This document shows positions 51,577-59,378 of a stretch of DNA of 64,000 nt, in pieces (within the stretch, counting starts at the first letter, position 1; every line of letters starts with the position of its first letter). The position numbers and the translations under genes are program-made. Source of the DNA: Sagittula sp048553715 (GTDB lineage Bacteria; Pseudomonadota; Alphaproteobacteria; Rhodobacterales; Rhodobacteraceae); the NCBI RefSeq assembly GCF_048553715.1, contig NZ_JBLZNC010000005.1:1-64000 (forward strand), read 5' to 3'. The notes beneath the pieces are model-generated. The model did not search any database, was not told where the DNA came from, and was given only the letters and a program-made list of their open reading frames with translations.

Positions 51577-52317
51577 TCAGCGGCCCAGATAGACGTCGAT
51601 GACCTGCGGATCGGAGGTGACATGGTCGATGGAGCCTTCGGCGAGGACGGAGCCTTCGCACAAAACGGTCACGCGGCAGTTCAGGCGGCGGATGAATTCC
51701 ATGTCATGTTCGACGACGACCACGGCGCGGGTTTTGGCGGCCTCCACCAGCATTTCGGTGGTCTTTTCGCGCTCTGCCGGGGTCATGCCGGCGGCGGGTT
51801 CGTCGACCAGCAACAAGCGCGGCTCCTGCGCCAGAAGCATGCCGATTTCGAGCCATTGTTTCTGGCCGTGGCTGAGTTCGCCCGCGATGCGCGGCAGCAC
51901 GTCGCTGAGGCCGGTCTGTTCGGCGATGGCCTCTATGCGCTCGGCGCCACGTTTGGTTTTCTTGTAGAACAGCACGTCGAAGGGGCCGCGCGGGTTCTTT
52001 AGCGCCATGGCGAGGTTTTCGCGCACGGTCTGGGCCTCGAAAACGGTGGGTTTCTGGAATTTGCGCCCGATGCCTTCGCGCGCGATCTGGGATTCGCTGA
52101 GGCCGAGGAGGGAGATGTTGCGATCCCCCCATGTGATGCGCCCCTCGTCGGGTTTGGTCTTGCCGGTGATGATGTCCATGAAGGTGGTTTTGCCTGCGCC
52201 GTTCGGGCCGATGATGGCGCGCAGCTCTGGCTCTGCGATCTGGAAGGAGAGGTTGTTGATTGCCTTGAACCCGTCGAAGGAAACAGAGACGCCGGACATT
52301 TCGAGAAGGGTGGTCAT
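51577..52317 (-). CDS. urtD: Urea ABC transporter ATP-binding protein UrtD
   Basis: A 246-residue LivG-type ATPase. Walker A GPNGAGKTT is near 37-45, the signature is LSHGQKQWLEI (His replaces the usual Gly, normal for this family) and Walker B is LLLVDEPAAGM. The start ATG overlaps the urtC stop. The frame stays open for 375 codons upstream, but that part is read out of frame through urtC and is not a real fusion. Confidence 0.94.
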   Translation of the reverse strand: MTTLLEMSGVSVSFDGFKAINNLSFQIAEPELRAIIGPNGAGKTTFMDIITGKTKPDEGRITWGDRNISLLGLSESQIAREGIGRKFQKPTVFEAQTVRENLAMALKNPRGPFDVLFYKKTKRGAERIEAIAEQTGLSDVLPRIAGELSHGQKQWLEIGMLLAQEPRLLLVDEPAAGMTPAEREKTTEMLVEAAKTRAVVVVEHDMEFIRRLNCRVTVLCEGSVLAEGSIDHVTSDPQVIDVYLGR

Positions 52318-53480
52318 GCTTTGGCGCCTTTCAGTTTGTCGACGAGGCCGCCGAGCCCCTGCGGTGCGAAGAGTGTGACCGCGACGAAAGCCGTGCCGAG
52401 CAGCACCAACCACCAGTCGGTCCATTGGATGGTGTAGACGCCAAGGTTCACGTCCGGCGCCCCGCCGCCGGTGAACCAGCTCGACAGAAGTGTGACGAAA
52501 ACAGTGCCCAGAACCGCGCCGTAGAGGCGACCGCGTCCGCCGATGGCGACCCAGACCGCGAGGTAGATCGAGGCTATCGGTGCGATCTCGGCGGGGTTGA
52601 TGATGCCCGCTTGAGGGTAATACAGCGCGCCCGCGATGCCCGAGACAATGGCCGTCAGGGTAAAGACGAAGAGTTTGTAGCTTTCCACATGGTAGCCCAG
52701 AAACCGCACGCGTGTTTCGTCGTCGCGGATGGCGCGGATCACGCTGCCCATTTTGCCCGAGACGACCCAGGCGAAGAGGACATAACCGCAGCCCAAGGCC
52801 AGTGCCGACCCCCAGAGGAAGTAGATCGAGATGACGCTTTGTGGGATGTTCTCGGCACCGGGGATGTTTTGCAGGCCCGACAGGCCGTTGTTGCCGCGCA
52901 ACCCGCTGTCGTTCTGGAAGAGGTACAGCGACAGGGCCAGCGTCATCGCCTGAGTCAGGATCGACAGGTAGACGCCGGTCACACGGCTGCGGAAAGCGAG
53001 CCAGCCGAACACAAGGGCGAGCACGCCGGGCACCAGAAGCACCATCAGAAGCTGAAGTGGCAGCGAATGGGCGAAGGCCCATATGGCGGGGAATTCTGAT
53101 GCGCCGACCACGCCGAAGATCTGCGTGGCAATGGCGTCCTGCACTTCGGTGCTGGTGGGGGGGATCAACTGGTTTGACAGGCTGCCCGTCACGATGATTT
53201 CCGTGCGCGCATACATCAGCCACATGCCGACGGCGTAGCCGCCGATGCCGAAGAACGCAAAATGGCCAAGCGACAGGATGCCGCAATAGCCCCAGACCAC
53301 ATCCATCGCCACGGCGATGAGGCACAGGCACAGGGTTTTGCCCAATGTCTTTACAAAGGAGGTGGAGATCAGCCCGGCGCCGAAAGCCTCGGAACACACA
53401 GTCACGATCAGGGTGAACAAGCCGAGGATGGCGAGGAACCACAAGACGGAGGGGTTCTGAGCAAGGAAGGAGCGGTTCAT
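52314..53480 (-). CDS. urtC: Urea ABC transporter permease UrtC
   Basis: A 388-residue LivM-type permease with about nine hydrophobic helices. Characteristic segments are WGYCGILSLGHFAFFGIGGYA (about 66-86) and the ATPase-docking region SVIRAIRDDETRVRFLGY (about 228-245). It forms the membrane channel with UrtB. The start ATG has GGAGGCCGCGCA upstream and overlaps the stop of the preceding acetyltransferase gene by 4 nt. Confidence 0.94.
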   Translation of the reverse strand: MNRSFLAQNPSVLWFLAILGLFTLIVTVCSEAFGAGLISTSFVKTLGKTLCLCLIAVAMDVVWGYCGILSLGHFAFFGIGGYAVGMWLMYARTEIIVTGSLSNQLIPPTSTEVQDAIATQIFGVVGASEFPAIWAFAHSLPLQLLMVLLVPGVLALVFGWLAFRSRVTGVYLSILTQAMTLALSLYLFQNDSGLRGNNGLSGLQNIPGAENIPQSVISIYFLWGSALALGCGYVLFAWVVSGKMGSVIRAIRDDETRVRFLGYHVESYKLFVFTLTAIVSGIAGALYYPQAGIINPAEIAPIASIYLAVWVAIGGRGRLYGAVLGTVFVTLLSSWFTGGGAPDVNLGVYTIQWTDWWLVLLGTAFVAVTLFAPQGLGGLVDKLKGAKA

Positions 53481-53944
53481 TGCGCGGCCTCCAGTGATTT
53501 GGTCATGAATGTCGAATGCGGGTCCGGTTGGTAGTCGCCAAAGGGCGGGCATTCGGTGAAGCCCAGACCCGCGTACAGCGCGCGGGCCGCGGCAAAGTCA
53601 GGATGCACGCCGGTTTCCAGCCACAGGCTTGTTATGCCGCGGGCGCGGGCGTGGGTCTCAATCGCCTCGAGCAGCGCCTTTGCGGTGCCCTTGCCACGGG
53701 CGGCGGTCCGGGTGTGCATGGATTTGATCTCGGCCTTGGTGGGGGTGAGCGTCTTGAGCGCGCCCATCCCGATCAGGGCGTCACCGTCATGGGCGGCCCA
53801 AACGGTGATATCGGGGGTGAACAGGGCCGTCACGGGCAAGCGGTGGCAGCTTTCGGCCGGTGCGGTGCCATCACAAAAGGTGGTATGGGTGTTCACCAGA
53901 TCCTCGAAGGCGGGGGTCGGGGCGGGCAGGATGTCGATGCGCAT
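53477..53944 (-). CDS. GNAT-family N-acetyltransferase inside the urt operon
   Basis: A 155-residue acetyltransferase. The acetyl-CoA site is RTAARGKGTAKALLEAIE (about 79-96), followed by SLWLETG and ARALYAGLGFTECPPFGDY, a YjdJ/ElaA-like ending. It begins 2 nt after the urtB stop and overlaps the urtC start by 4 nt, so it is made together with the urea permease. The acetylated target is unknown. The start ATG is preceded by CCGGAGACTGACC. Confidence 0.88.
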   Translation of the reverse strand: MRIDILPAPTPAFEDLVNTHTTFCDGTAPAESCHRLPVTALFTPDITVWAAHDGDALIGMGALKTLTPTKAEIKSMHTRTAARGKGTAKALLEAIETHARARGITSLWLETGVHPDFAAARALYAGLGFTECPPFGDYQPDPHSTFMTKSLEAAQ

Positions 53945-53946
53945 GG

Positions 53947-55875
53947 TCAGTCTCCGGCGGCGCGGCCCTTGAGGGCGACGATGCCCTTGGGGCGGAACTG
54001 GATGAACAGGATGATAAAGAGGATCATGTAGGTCTGTGCGGCCAGCGTATTGGAGGGGTTCAGCCATTCGATGCCCTTTTGCAGGGTGCCGATCATCGTG
54101 GCCCCGGCCAGCGTGCCCCAGACATTGCCGACGCCGCCGACAACCACGGTCATGAAGGATTGCACGATGTAATCCGCGCCCATTTCCGACGTGACTTTGG
54201 CATACAGGCCAATGGCCACGCCTGCGATACCGGCAATGCCGGAGCCAAGGCCAAAGGTCATCATCTTGATCCGGTCAGGGTTGATGCCCATCGAGGCCGC
54301 CATACGCGGGTTTTGCGTCACGGCGCGGACCTCCAGCCCGAGGCGGGTGCGCTTCAGGATGAAAAGCAGAAGTGCGAGAAAGATCAGCGCGAGAACAAAG
54401 ATCGCGATGCGGATGTAGCTGATCGAGATGACCTCGTTAAAGGCGAGATTGCCGTCCAGCCACGCGGGCGAAGTCAGCGGACGGGCCTGCGTGCCGAAGA
54501 TGTTCTTGGCCAGCTGTTGCTGCGCAATGGAGATGCCGAAGGTGGCCAGCAGGGTTTCCAGAGGGCGGCTGTAAAGGTGCCGGATAACCAACCGTTCCAT
54601 CGCAACACCGGCGGCAAAGGTGACGGCAAAGGCCAAAGGCAGCGCGACGATCAGGGACACCGTGTAATTGGGGATGATCTGCTGCACGACAAAGCCGGTA
54701 TAGGCGCCCATCATGATGAATTCGCCGTGGGCCATGTTGATGACGCCCATGACGCCGAAGGTGATGGCCAGTCCGATGGCTGCGAGAAAGTAGATCGAGG
54801 CCAGCGAAATCGCGTCCAGCGCCAGATCGGCGGTTTGCGAGGCACCGACGCGGGTGTTGACCGCCTTCTGCGTGGTGCGCGCGGCATCCGTGATGGCCGC
54901 GTCGGGTTCGTCGTAGATCTCGAAGATGGTGTAGCCCGCCAGCGTTTGCGAAATCATGTCCTCGGTGGCGCGTGGGGGCAGGGTACCCTCTGCGGAGAGA
55001 CGGTCATAGGCGGTCAGACGCGCGTCGAGGTCACTGAGTGTGCCCACGGACACACCTGCCACCTTGCCGCCGTCCACATGCTGTTCCAGCGCGCTGCGGA
55101 TGTCGGTGTCTGACAGGACCGGCGGCAGGTCCGCAGCCTGTGCGATCTGGCTGTAAGCCGCAAGGCGGGGCAGGTCTTCGCCCGGGGTGAGTTGACCGGC
55201 GATGTTCGCGCCATCGGGCGCGGTTTGGGCGATTTCGGTCCGCGTGCTCAGGATCTGGCTGAGCACTGCGCGGCCTTCGACAGAGAGGTCAGAGGACAGC
55301 GCCTCGATCGCGTCAATACGTGCCTCGGTGCTGTCGCCGTAGCGGGCGGTGAGATAGTTCAGCAAACGCTGTTTGCGCAGTTTCAGCGCGGGGTCGGCTT
55401 CGTTGTCGATCGCGCCCGAGAGCGGCGCGATCTGGTCCGGGGACAGGTTGCGTGCGATGGCATCCACTGCTTCTGTCCGGCGGGTGATATCGGGATCGGA
55501 GAGCTGGAATTGCACCAGGGCTTCGTTGATGACACGGCGCACGCCGCCGTTGGGGCGGATCTGGGTCAACGTATCCTTGGAAATGGCCACATCGGTGCGC
55601 GTGGTGATGTCTGTGACAGTGTCGCCGCTTATGGCGTAGAACAGCCCGTCGTCGGCCACCCAGATGTTTTTGTCCCGCCAATCTTCGAGAAACAACGGCA
55701 CCTCGGGCAGGCCAGAGGCGGTCAGCGCCTCGATCGCGGGGGCCACCTTGGAGCGCGAGGGTTTCACGATCTGGGCCTGATGCTCTTGGAGGATGGTCTG
55801 GAGATCGCCAGTCTGGGCGTGCGCGGGGCTGTGAAGCCCGATCAGCAAAAGGACCGCGAGAAGGGCTCGGAGCAT
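53947..55875 (-). CDS. urtB: Urea ABC transporter permease UrtB
   Basis: A 642-residue protein. A signal peptide (MLRALLAVLLLIGLHSPAHAQ) is followed by a periplasmic helical domain of about 320 residues, including ITRRTEAVDAIARNL repeats, which is typical of proteobacterial UrtB. The C-terminal LivH-type permease half (from about 350) contains FGVMGVINMAHGEFIMMGAY and the docking region RTRLGLEVRAVTQNPRMA. The ATG at the signal peptide was chosen over one 16 codons upstream. It lies 116 nt downstream of urtA, with two hairpins between. Confidence 0.94.
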   Translation of the reverse strand: MLRALLAVLLLIGLHSPAHAQTGDLQTILQEHQAQIVKPSRSKVAPAIEALTASGLPEVPLFLEDWRDKNIWVADDGLFYAISGDTVTDITTRTDVAISKDTLTQIRPNGGVRRVINEALVQFQLSDPDITRRTEAVDAIARNLSPDQIAPLSGAIDNEADPALKLRKQRLLNYLTARYGDSTEARIDAIEALSSDLSVEGRAVLSQILSTRTEIAQTAPDGANIAGQLTPGEDLPRLAAYSQIAQAADLPPVLSDTDIRSALEQHVDGGKVAGVSVGTLSDLDARLTAYDRLSAEGTLPPRATEDMISQTLAGYTIFEIYDEPDAAITDAARTTQKAVNTRVGASQTADLALDAISLASIYFLAAIGLAITFGVMGVINMAHGEFIMMGAYTGFVVQQIIPNYTVSLIVALPLAFAVTFAAGVAMERLVIRHLYSRPLETLLATFGISIAQQQLAKNIFGTQARPLTSPAWLDGNLAFNEVISISYIRIAIFVLALIFLALLLFILKRTRLGLEVRAVTQNPRMAASMGINPDRIKMMTFGLGSGIAGIAGVAIGLYAKVTSEMGADYIVQSFMTVVVGGVGNVWGTLAGATMIGTLQKGIEWLNPSNTLAAQTYMILFIILFIQFRPKGIVALKGRAAGD

Positions 55876-55913
55876 GGGTGGGCCTGTCGTAAAGGATCGT
55901 CTGGGGAAAGGAA

Positions 55914-55932
55914 GGCGGCGCATAGCGCCGCC
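55914..55932 (-). promoter_or_regulatory. Hairpin upstream of urtB
   Basis: A perfect 8-bp stem GGCGGCGC / GCGCCGCC with a 3-nt loop lies in the urtA-urtB intercistronic gap, 38 nt before the urtB start. With the neighbouring stem at 55955-55980 it may limit read-through or stabilise urtA mRNA. Confidence 0.55.
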
Positions 55933-55954
55933 CTACGCTGTGATGCGGGTGGTG

Positions 55955-55980
55955 CGGGCGGGAACGGTCATCCCCGCCCG
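55955..55980 (-). promoter_or_regulatory. Hairpin downstream of urtA
   Basis: Perfect 8-bp arms CGGGCGGG / CCCGCCCG with a 10-nt loop lie 11 nt after the urtA stop. There is no T-run, so partial termination or 3'-end protection is the likelier role. Confidence 0.55.
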
Positions 55981-55991
55981 ACCCAGCGCGA

Positions 55992-57281
55992 TCAGTAGTT
56001 GGATTCCAGCTGGACGCAGGAAGAGGTCTCGGTGTTGTACATACCGCAGGCCAGATCTTTCCAGTCGGACTTGAGAACCGCGGATTCCGGCAGGAAGTCG
56101 GTCCATGCATCGCCGGGCACCGGGTCGGTGGAGGAGATGATGTCGAACTGGCCGTCGGCGCGGATCTCGCCGATCAGAACCGGCTTGGACAGGTGGTGGT
56201 TCACGCCCATCACGGCGGTGCCGCCGGTCAGGTTCGGGAATTCCTGGCCCCACATGGCTTCGCGGACGGCGTCCACATCGGTGGTGCCTGCCTGCTCAAC
56301 CGCGTTCACCCACATGTTGAAGCCGATGTAATGCGCTTCCATCGGGTCGTTGGTCACGCGGTCTTCGGACCCGATGAAGGCATGCCACTGTTCGATGAAT
56401 TCGGCGTTGGCATCGGTTTCGGCGGACATGAAGTAGTTCCACGCGGCGAGGTGGCCGACGAGGTTCGAGGTGTCGAGGCCGGAAAGCTCTTCCTCGCCCA
56501 CGGAGAAGGCCACAACGGGGATGTCATCGGCAGAGATACCAGCGGCGGCCAGTTCTTTGTAGAAGCCGATGTTTGCGTCACCGTTGATGGTCGAGATCAC
56601 GCCAACCTGCTTGCCGTCTTCACCCAGCGCCACAACGTCGGACACGATGGTCGCCCAGTCGGAATGGCCAAAGGGCGTGTAGTTCACAAAGATATCCTCG
56701 GCGGCGATGCCGTTTTCCTGCAGGTAGGATTCAAGGATGTTGTTCGTGGTCCGCGGGTAGACGTAGTCGGTGCCCAGCAGAGCGAACTTCTCGACGCCCA
56801 GTTCCTCGAGGAAGTAATCCACGGCAGGGATCGCCTGCTGGTTCGGCGCAGCACCGGTGTAGAACACGTTCTTCGACGATTCCTCGCCTTCGTACTGGAC
56901 CGGGTAGAACAGCAGGCCGTTGAGCTCTTCGATCACCGGCAGCACGGATTTGCGCGACACGGAGGTCCAGTTGCCAAAGATCACGTCGACTTCGTGTACG
57001 GTCAGCAGTTCGCGCGCTTTTTCGGCGAACAGCGGCCAGTCGGAGGCGGGGTCGACGACCACGGCCTCGAGCTCGCAGCCCATGACGCCGCCCTTTTCGT
57101 TCTGGCCTGCGGCCAGCATTTCCATGGTGTCTTTCAGCGTGGTTTCCGAAATCGCCATGGTGCCCGACAGCGAATGGAGCACGCCGACCTTGATCGGGTC
57201 TGCACAATCCTGTGCCTGCGCGGTGCCCGCAATCAGAGCGGTCGCAGCAGCACCGGTCAGCAGTTTGGTGAACTTGTTCAT
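55992..57281 (-). CDS. urtA: Urea ABC transporter substrate-binding protein UrtA
   Basis: A 429-residue periplasmic binding protein. The signal peptide ends GTAQAQ, and the mature protein starts DCADPIKVGVLHSLSGTMAISE, a hallmark of UrtA/FmdD proteins. The urea/amide-type pattern continues in VIFGNWTSVSRKSVLPV and GLLFYPVQYEGEE. The C-terminus has the usual TETSSCVQLESNY. It is the first gene of the leftward urt operon. The start ATG is preceded by AGAGGGAGAAAACG. Confidence 0.96.
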   Translation of the reverse strand: MNKFTKLLTGAAATALIAGTAQAQDCADPIKVGVLHSLSGTMAISETTLKDTMEMLAAGQNEKGGVMGCELEAVVVDPASDWPLFAEKARELLTVHEVDVIFGNWTSVSRKSVLPVIEELNGLLFYPVQYEGEESSKNVFYTGAAPNQQAIPAVDYFLEELGVEKFALLGTDYVYPRTTNNILESYLQENGIAAEDIFVNYTPFGHSDWATIVSDVVALGEDGKQVGVISTINGDANIGFYKELAAAGISADDIPVVAFSVGEEELSGLDTSNLVGHLAAWNYFMSAETDANAEFIEQWHAFIGSEDRVTNDPMEAHYIGFNMWVNAVEQAGTTDVDAVREAMWGQEFPNLTGGTAVMGVNHHLSKPVLIGEIRADGQFDIISSTDPVPGDAWTDFLPESAVLKSDWKDLACGMYNTETSSCVQLESNY

Positions 57282-57310
57282 CGTTTTCTCCCTCTTGCGA
57301 GGGTGTTTCA

Positions 57311-57327
57311 GGCGCAAAACATGCGCC
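57311..57327. promoter_or_regulatory. Inverted repeat in the urtA leader
   Basis: Perfect 6-bp arms GGCGCA / TGCGCC with a 5-nt spacer lie 30 nt upstream of the urtA start codon. Dimeric regulator binding is possible; the protein is unknown. Confidence 0.35.
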
Positions 57328-57545
57328 ATACTCCCCCCGCAACGTTGGTTGCATCCCGTGTGGCGGCCTGATCCGAGGTCCAATTCGTCAGGTCGTCACA
57401 CACCCGGCTGTCTTGTGGTCTTGCGACTCTCTCGCAGCGGGCAGCGACATCACGCGCCGTAGGGTGGCTTTAGGTCAATCGGGGGTGTCGGTTCTGACAG
57501 GTGACGCGCTCGACTGACTGCTTTTTCATCGTTAATCACTCGAAC

Positions 57546-57562
57546 TGCACAATTTTAGTGCG
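57546..57562. promoter_or_regulatory. Candidate NtrC box
   Basis: TGCAC-AATTTTA-GTGCG matches the classical 17-bp NtrC consensus TGCAC-N7-GTGCA at nine of ten arm positions. It lies 93 nt before the ureD start and 265 nt before the urtA start. NtrC activation of urea uptake and urease under nitrogen limitation is well established in proteobacteria. Occupancy here is inferred. Confidence 0.55.
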
Positions 57563-57654
57563 TAATTTGCGGGTGTTTGGGGTAATTGGCCGCGAATCCT
57601 GTTGTTCGGTGGCGGTGACGATTAAGCAATGGGCAAGAAGTGAACGGGGGCGTT

Positions 57655-58482
57655 GTGACAGTACAGCAGCACATATCGGCAGATGTTCAGGCGCAACCGC
57701 GTGCGGTCGGTGATCTGCAGCTGTCGTCCAAAGCCCGTGGCCCGCTGTCCGCCATCGACCGGTTCCGCACGCAAGGCTGCATGAAGGCGCTGTTTCCGCG
57801 GCGCGCGGAGGGTGTGGAGGCGATTGTCATCAATACCTCAGGCGGTCTGACCGGCGGTGACCGTCTTTCGCTGAACTGCGCGGCGGGCGAGGGTTCGCGA
57901 TTGGTGCTGACCACGCAAGCCGCCGAGCGTGCCTATCGGTCAGCGCAGGGTTGGGCCAATGTGACGACCCAGCTAAGGGTCGCGGCAGGCGGGCGGATTG
58001 ACTGGTTGCCGCAGGAATTGATCCTGTTCGAGGGCGCGCGCCTGTCGCGGCGTCTTCGCGCCGATCTGGATGCGGATGCGCGTCTGCTGTTGGTGGAGCC
58101 GGTGATCTTTGGCCGCGCGGCGATGGGCGAGCGGTTGCACGACGCCTGTCTGCGCGACCGGATCGAGGTCTGGCGGGACGGCGTGCCGATCTATTGCGAT
58201 TCCATCCGGCTTGAGGGTGATCTGGTCGATGTGATGGGGCGGGCGGCTGTCGGCGGTGGTGCCGGAGCCATGGCGAGCCTTGTCTACGTCGGTGCCGATG
58301 CCGAGGCGCAACGCGATGCCTTGCGGCGGGTTTTGCCCCGCACGGCGGGTGCGTCGCTTTTGTCTGATGATGTGCTTGTCGCACGTGTGCTGGCCGAAGA
58401 TGGCTTTGCCCTGCGACAGGTCTTACTTCCTGCGCTGGACCGTTTGTCCGGTGACGGGTTGCCGATTTCCTGGAGATTGTGA
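57655..58482 (+). CDS. ureD: Urease accessory protein UreD
   Basis: A protein of about 275 residues that holds the urease apoenzyme with UreF and UreG during nickel insertion. Family marks are QPRAVGDLQLSSKARG, NTSGGLTGGDRLSL (about 60-73) and TTQAAERAYRS. Two GTG starts are possible: 57655 (used here, GGGGG five bases upstream) and 57640, which adds five residues. No ATG is available. It is the first gene of the urease operon, divergent from urtA. Confidence 0.92.
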   Translation: MTVQQHISADVQAQPRAVGDLQLSSKARGPLSAIDRFRTQGCMKALFPRRAEGVEAIVINTSGGLTGGDRLSLNCAAGEGSRLVLTTQAAERAYRSAQGWANVTTQLRVAAGGRIDWLPQELILFEGARLSRRLRADLDADARLLLVEPVIFGRAAMGERLHDACLRDRIEVWRDGVPIYCDSIRLEGDLVDVMGRAAVGGGAGAMASLVYVGADAEAQRDALRRVLPRTAGASLLSDDVLVARVLAEDGFALRQVLLPALDRLSGDGLPISWRL

Positions 58483-58486
58483 CGAT

Positions 58487-58789
58487 ATGCAACTGACCCC
58501 CCGTGAAAAAGACAAGCTGATGGTGGCGATGGCAGCGGAAGTGGCGCGCAAGCGGCTGTCGCGCGGCGTGAAGCTGAACCACCCCGAGGCCATTGCGCTG
58601 ATCACCGATGCAGTCGTCGAAGGCGCGCGTGATGGCCGGTCTGTGGCCGATCTGATGGTGGCTGGCGCAGAGGTTATCACGCGCGAGCAGTGCATGGATG
58701 GCATCCCGGAGATGATCCACGAAGTGCAGGTCGAGGCCACGTTCCCCGACGGGACAAAGCTGGTGACAGTGCACAACCCGATCCGGTGA
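58487..58789 (+). CDS. ureA: Urease gamma subunit
   Basis: A 100-residue small structural subunit of urease. MQLTPREKDKLMVAMAAEVA and the ending EATFPDGTKLVTVHNPIR are diagnostic. It assembles with UreB and UreC as (UreABC)3 in the cytosol. The start is the ATG 4 nt after the ureD stop; its ribosome site (TGGAGATT) lies in the ureD end. Confidence 0.97.
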   Translation: MQLTPREKDKLMVAMAAEVARKRLSRGVKLNHPEAIALITDAVVEGARDGRSVADLMVAGAEVITREQCMDGIPEMIHEVQVEATFPDGTKLVTVHNPIR

Positions 58790-58812
58790 TCGGTTTGGAT
58801 GGTTCGGGATCA

Positions 58813-58833
58813 GGTATTTTGACCAAGGAAAAA
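58813..58833 (+). repeat. Intergenic repeat copy 4 (ggtattttgaccaaggaaaaa)
   Basis: Fourth copy of the short interspersed repeat, between ureA and the small His-rich gene. Its 3' flank runs into CAAGGAGGTGG, which acts as the ribosome-binding site of the next gene. Confidence 0.6.
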
Positions 58834-58848
58834 CAAGGAGGTGGCGTG

Positions 58849-59010
58849 ATGAGATCTTTGGGTTTGGCAATGGCTGTGGCCATGGTGGCAGGGTCCGCGC
58901 GTGCGCATGAGGCGGGCGTGCATGTGCATCCGCACGGAACCGAAGGGTGGATGGCCCTGGGCGTGGGGTTGATGGTGTTGGCGGGCTTTATCGCGTGGCG
59001 CCAGAAATGA
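58849..59010 (+). CDS. Small His-rich membrane protein in the urease operon
   Basis: A 53-residue protein with a cleavable signal peptide (MRSLGLAMAVAMVAGSARA), a histidine-rich periplasmic stretch (HEAGVHVHPHG, five His within 27 residues) and one C-terminal transmembrane helix ending WRQK. AAGGAGG lies 8 nt upstream, and the stop overlaps ureB by 4 nt, so it is clearly translated as part of the operon. I do not recognise a named family. Nickel capture or delivery at the membrane is a reasonable guess given the histidines and the urease context. Confidence 0.8.
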   Translation: MRSLGLAMAVAMVAGSARAHEAGVHVHPHGTEGWMALGVGLMVLAGFIAWRQK

Positions 59011-59312
59011 TCCCCGGTGAGCTGTTGCCAGCGGATGGCGAGCTGGAGTTGAACGCCGGGCGTGAGGTCACCGTTCTGATGGTGGCCAATACCGGCGACC
59101 GCCCGGTGCAGGTCGGGTCCCACTATCATTTCGCGGAGACCAATCCGGCGCTGGAGTTTGATCGGGCTGCGGCGCGCGGGCTGCGGTTGGATATCGCCTC
59201 TGGTACGGCGGTGCGTTTCGAGCCGGGGCAGCGGCGCGAGGTGTCGCTGGTGCCGATCAGTGGTGCACGCAAGATCTATGGATTCAATCAACAGGTGATG
59301 GGCGCGCTCTAG
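59007..59312 (+). CDS. ureB: Urease beta subunit
   Basis: A 101-residue structural subunit. The opening MIPGELLPADGELELNAGR, the block VGSHYHFAETNPAL (about 37-50) and the ending GFNQQVMGAL are diagnostic. The start overlaps the stop of the His-rich peptide gene (ATGA). ureC follows after 66 nt. Confidence 0.97.
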   Translation: MIPGELLPADGELELNAGREVTVLMVANTGDRPVQVGSHYHFAETNPALEFDRAAARGLRLDIASGTAVRFEPGQRREVSLVPISGARKIYGFNQQVMGAL

Positions 59313-59378
59313 CGCCTTTGGGTTGGCGTGCGTGTCACGCTGACTGTTCCCTTCCTATTCTGACAAGAGAGACCCGTC

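Larger units (their letters stand above)
57282..57654. other. Divergent regulatory region between urtA and ureD
   Basis: A 373-nt stretch without a credible gene, separating urea import from urease. It holds a perfect inverted repeat at 57311-57327 (GGCGCA-5-TGCGCC), close to the urtA start, and an NtrC-like box at 57546-57562. The 57500-57600 part is AT-rich, as expected of promoters. I could not place a convincing sigma-54 promoter. Confidence 0.6.

Noticed and set aside
51577..53442. A 621-codon frame that would make UrtD a large fusion protein
   Set aside because: The extra 375 codons run through urtC in another frame and read as Arg/Pro-rich nonsense; urtC itself is intact and urtD has a coupled ATG at 52317.
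57562..57640. A possible sigma-54 promoter (tggc...ctgt) before ureD
   Set aside because: Only the GG element fits; the -12 element and spacing do not match TGGCACG-N4-TTGCA well enough.
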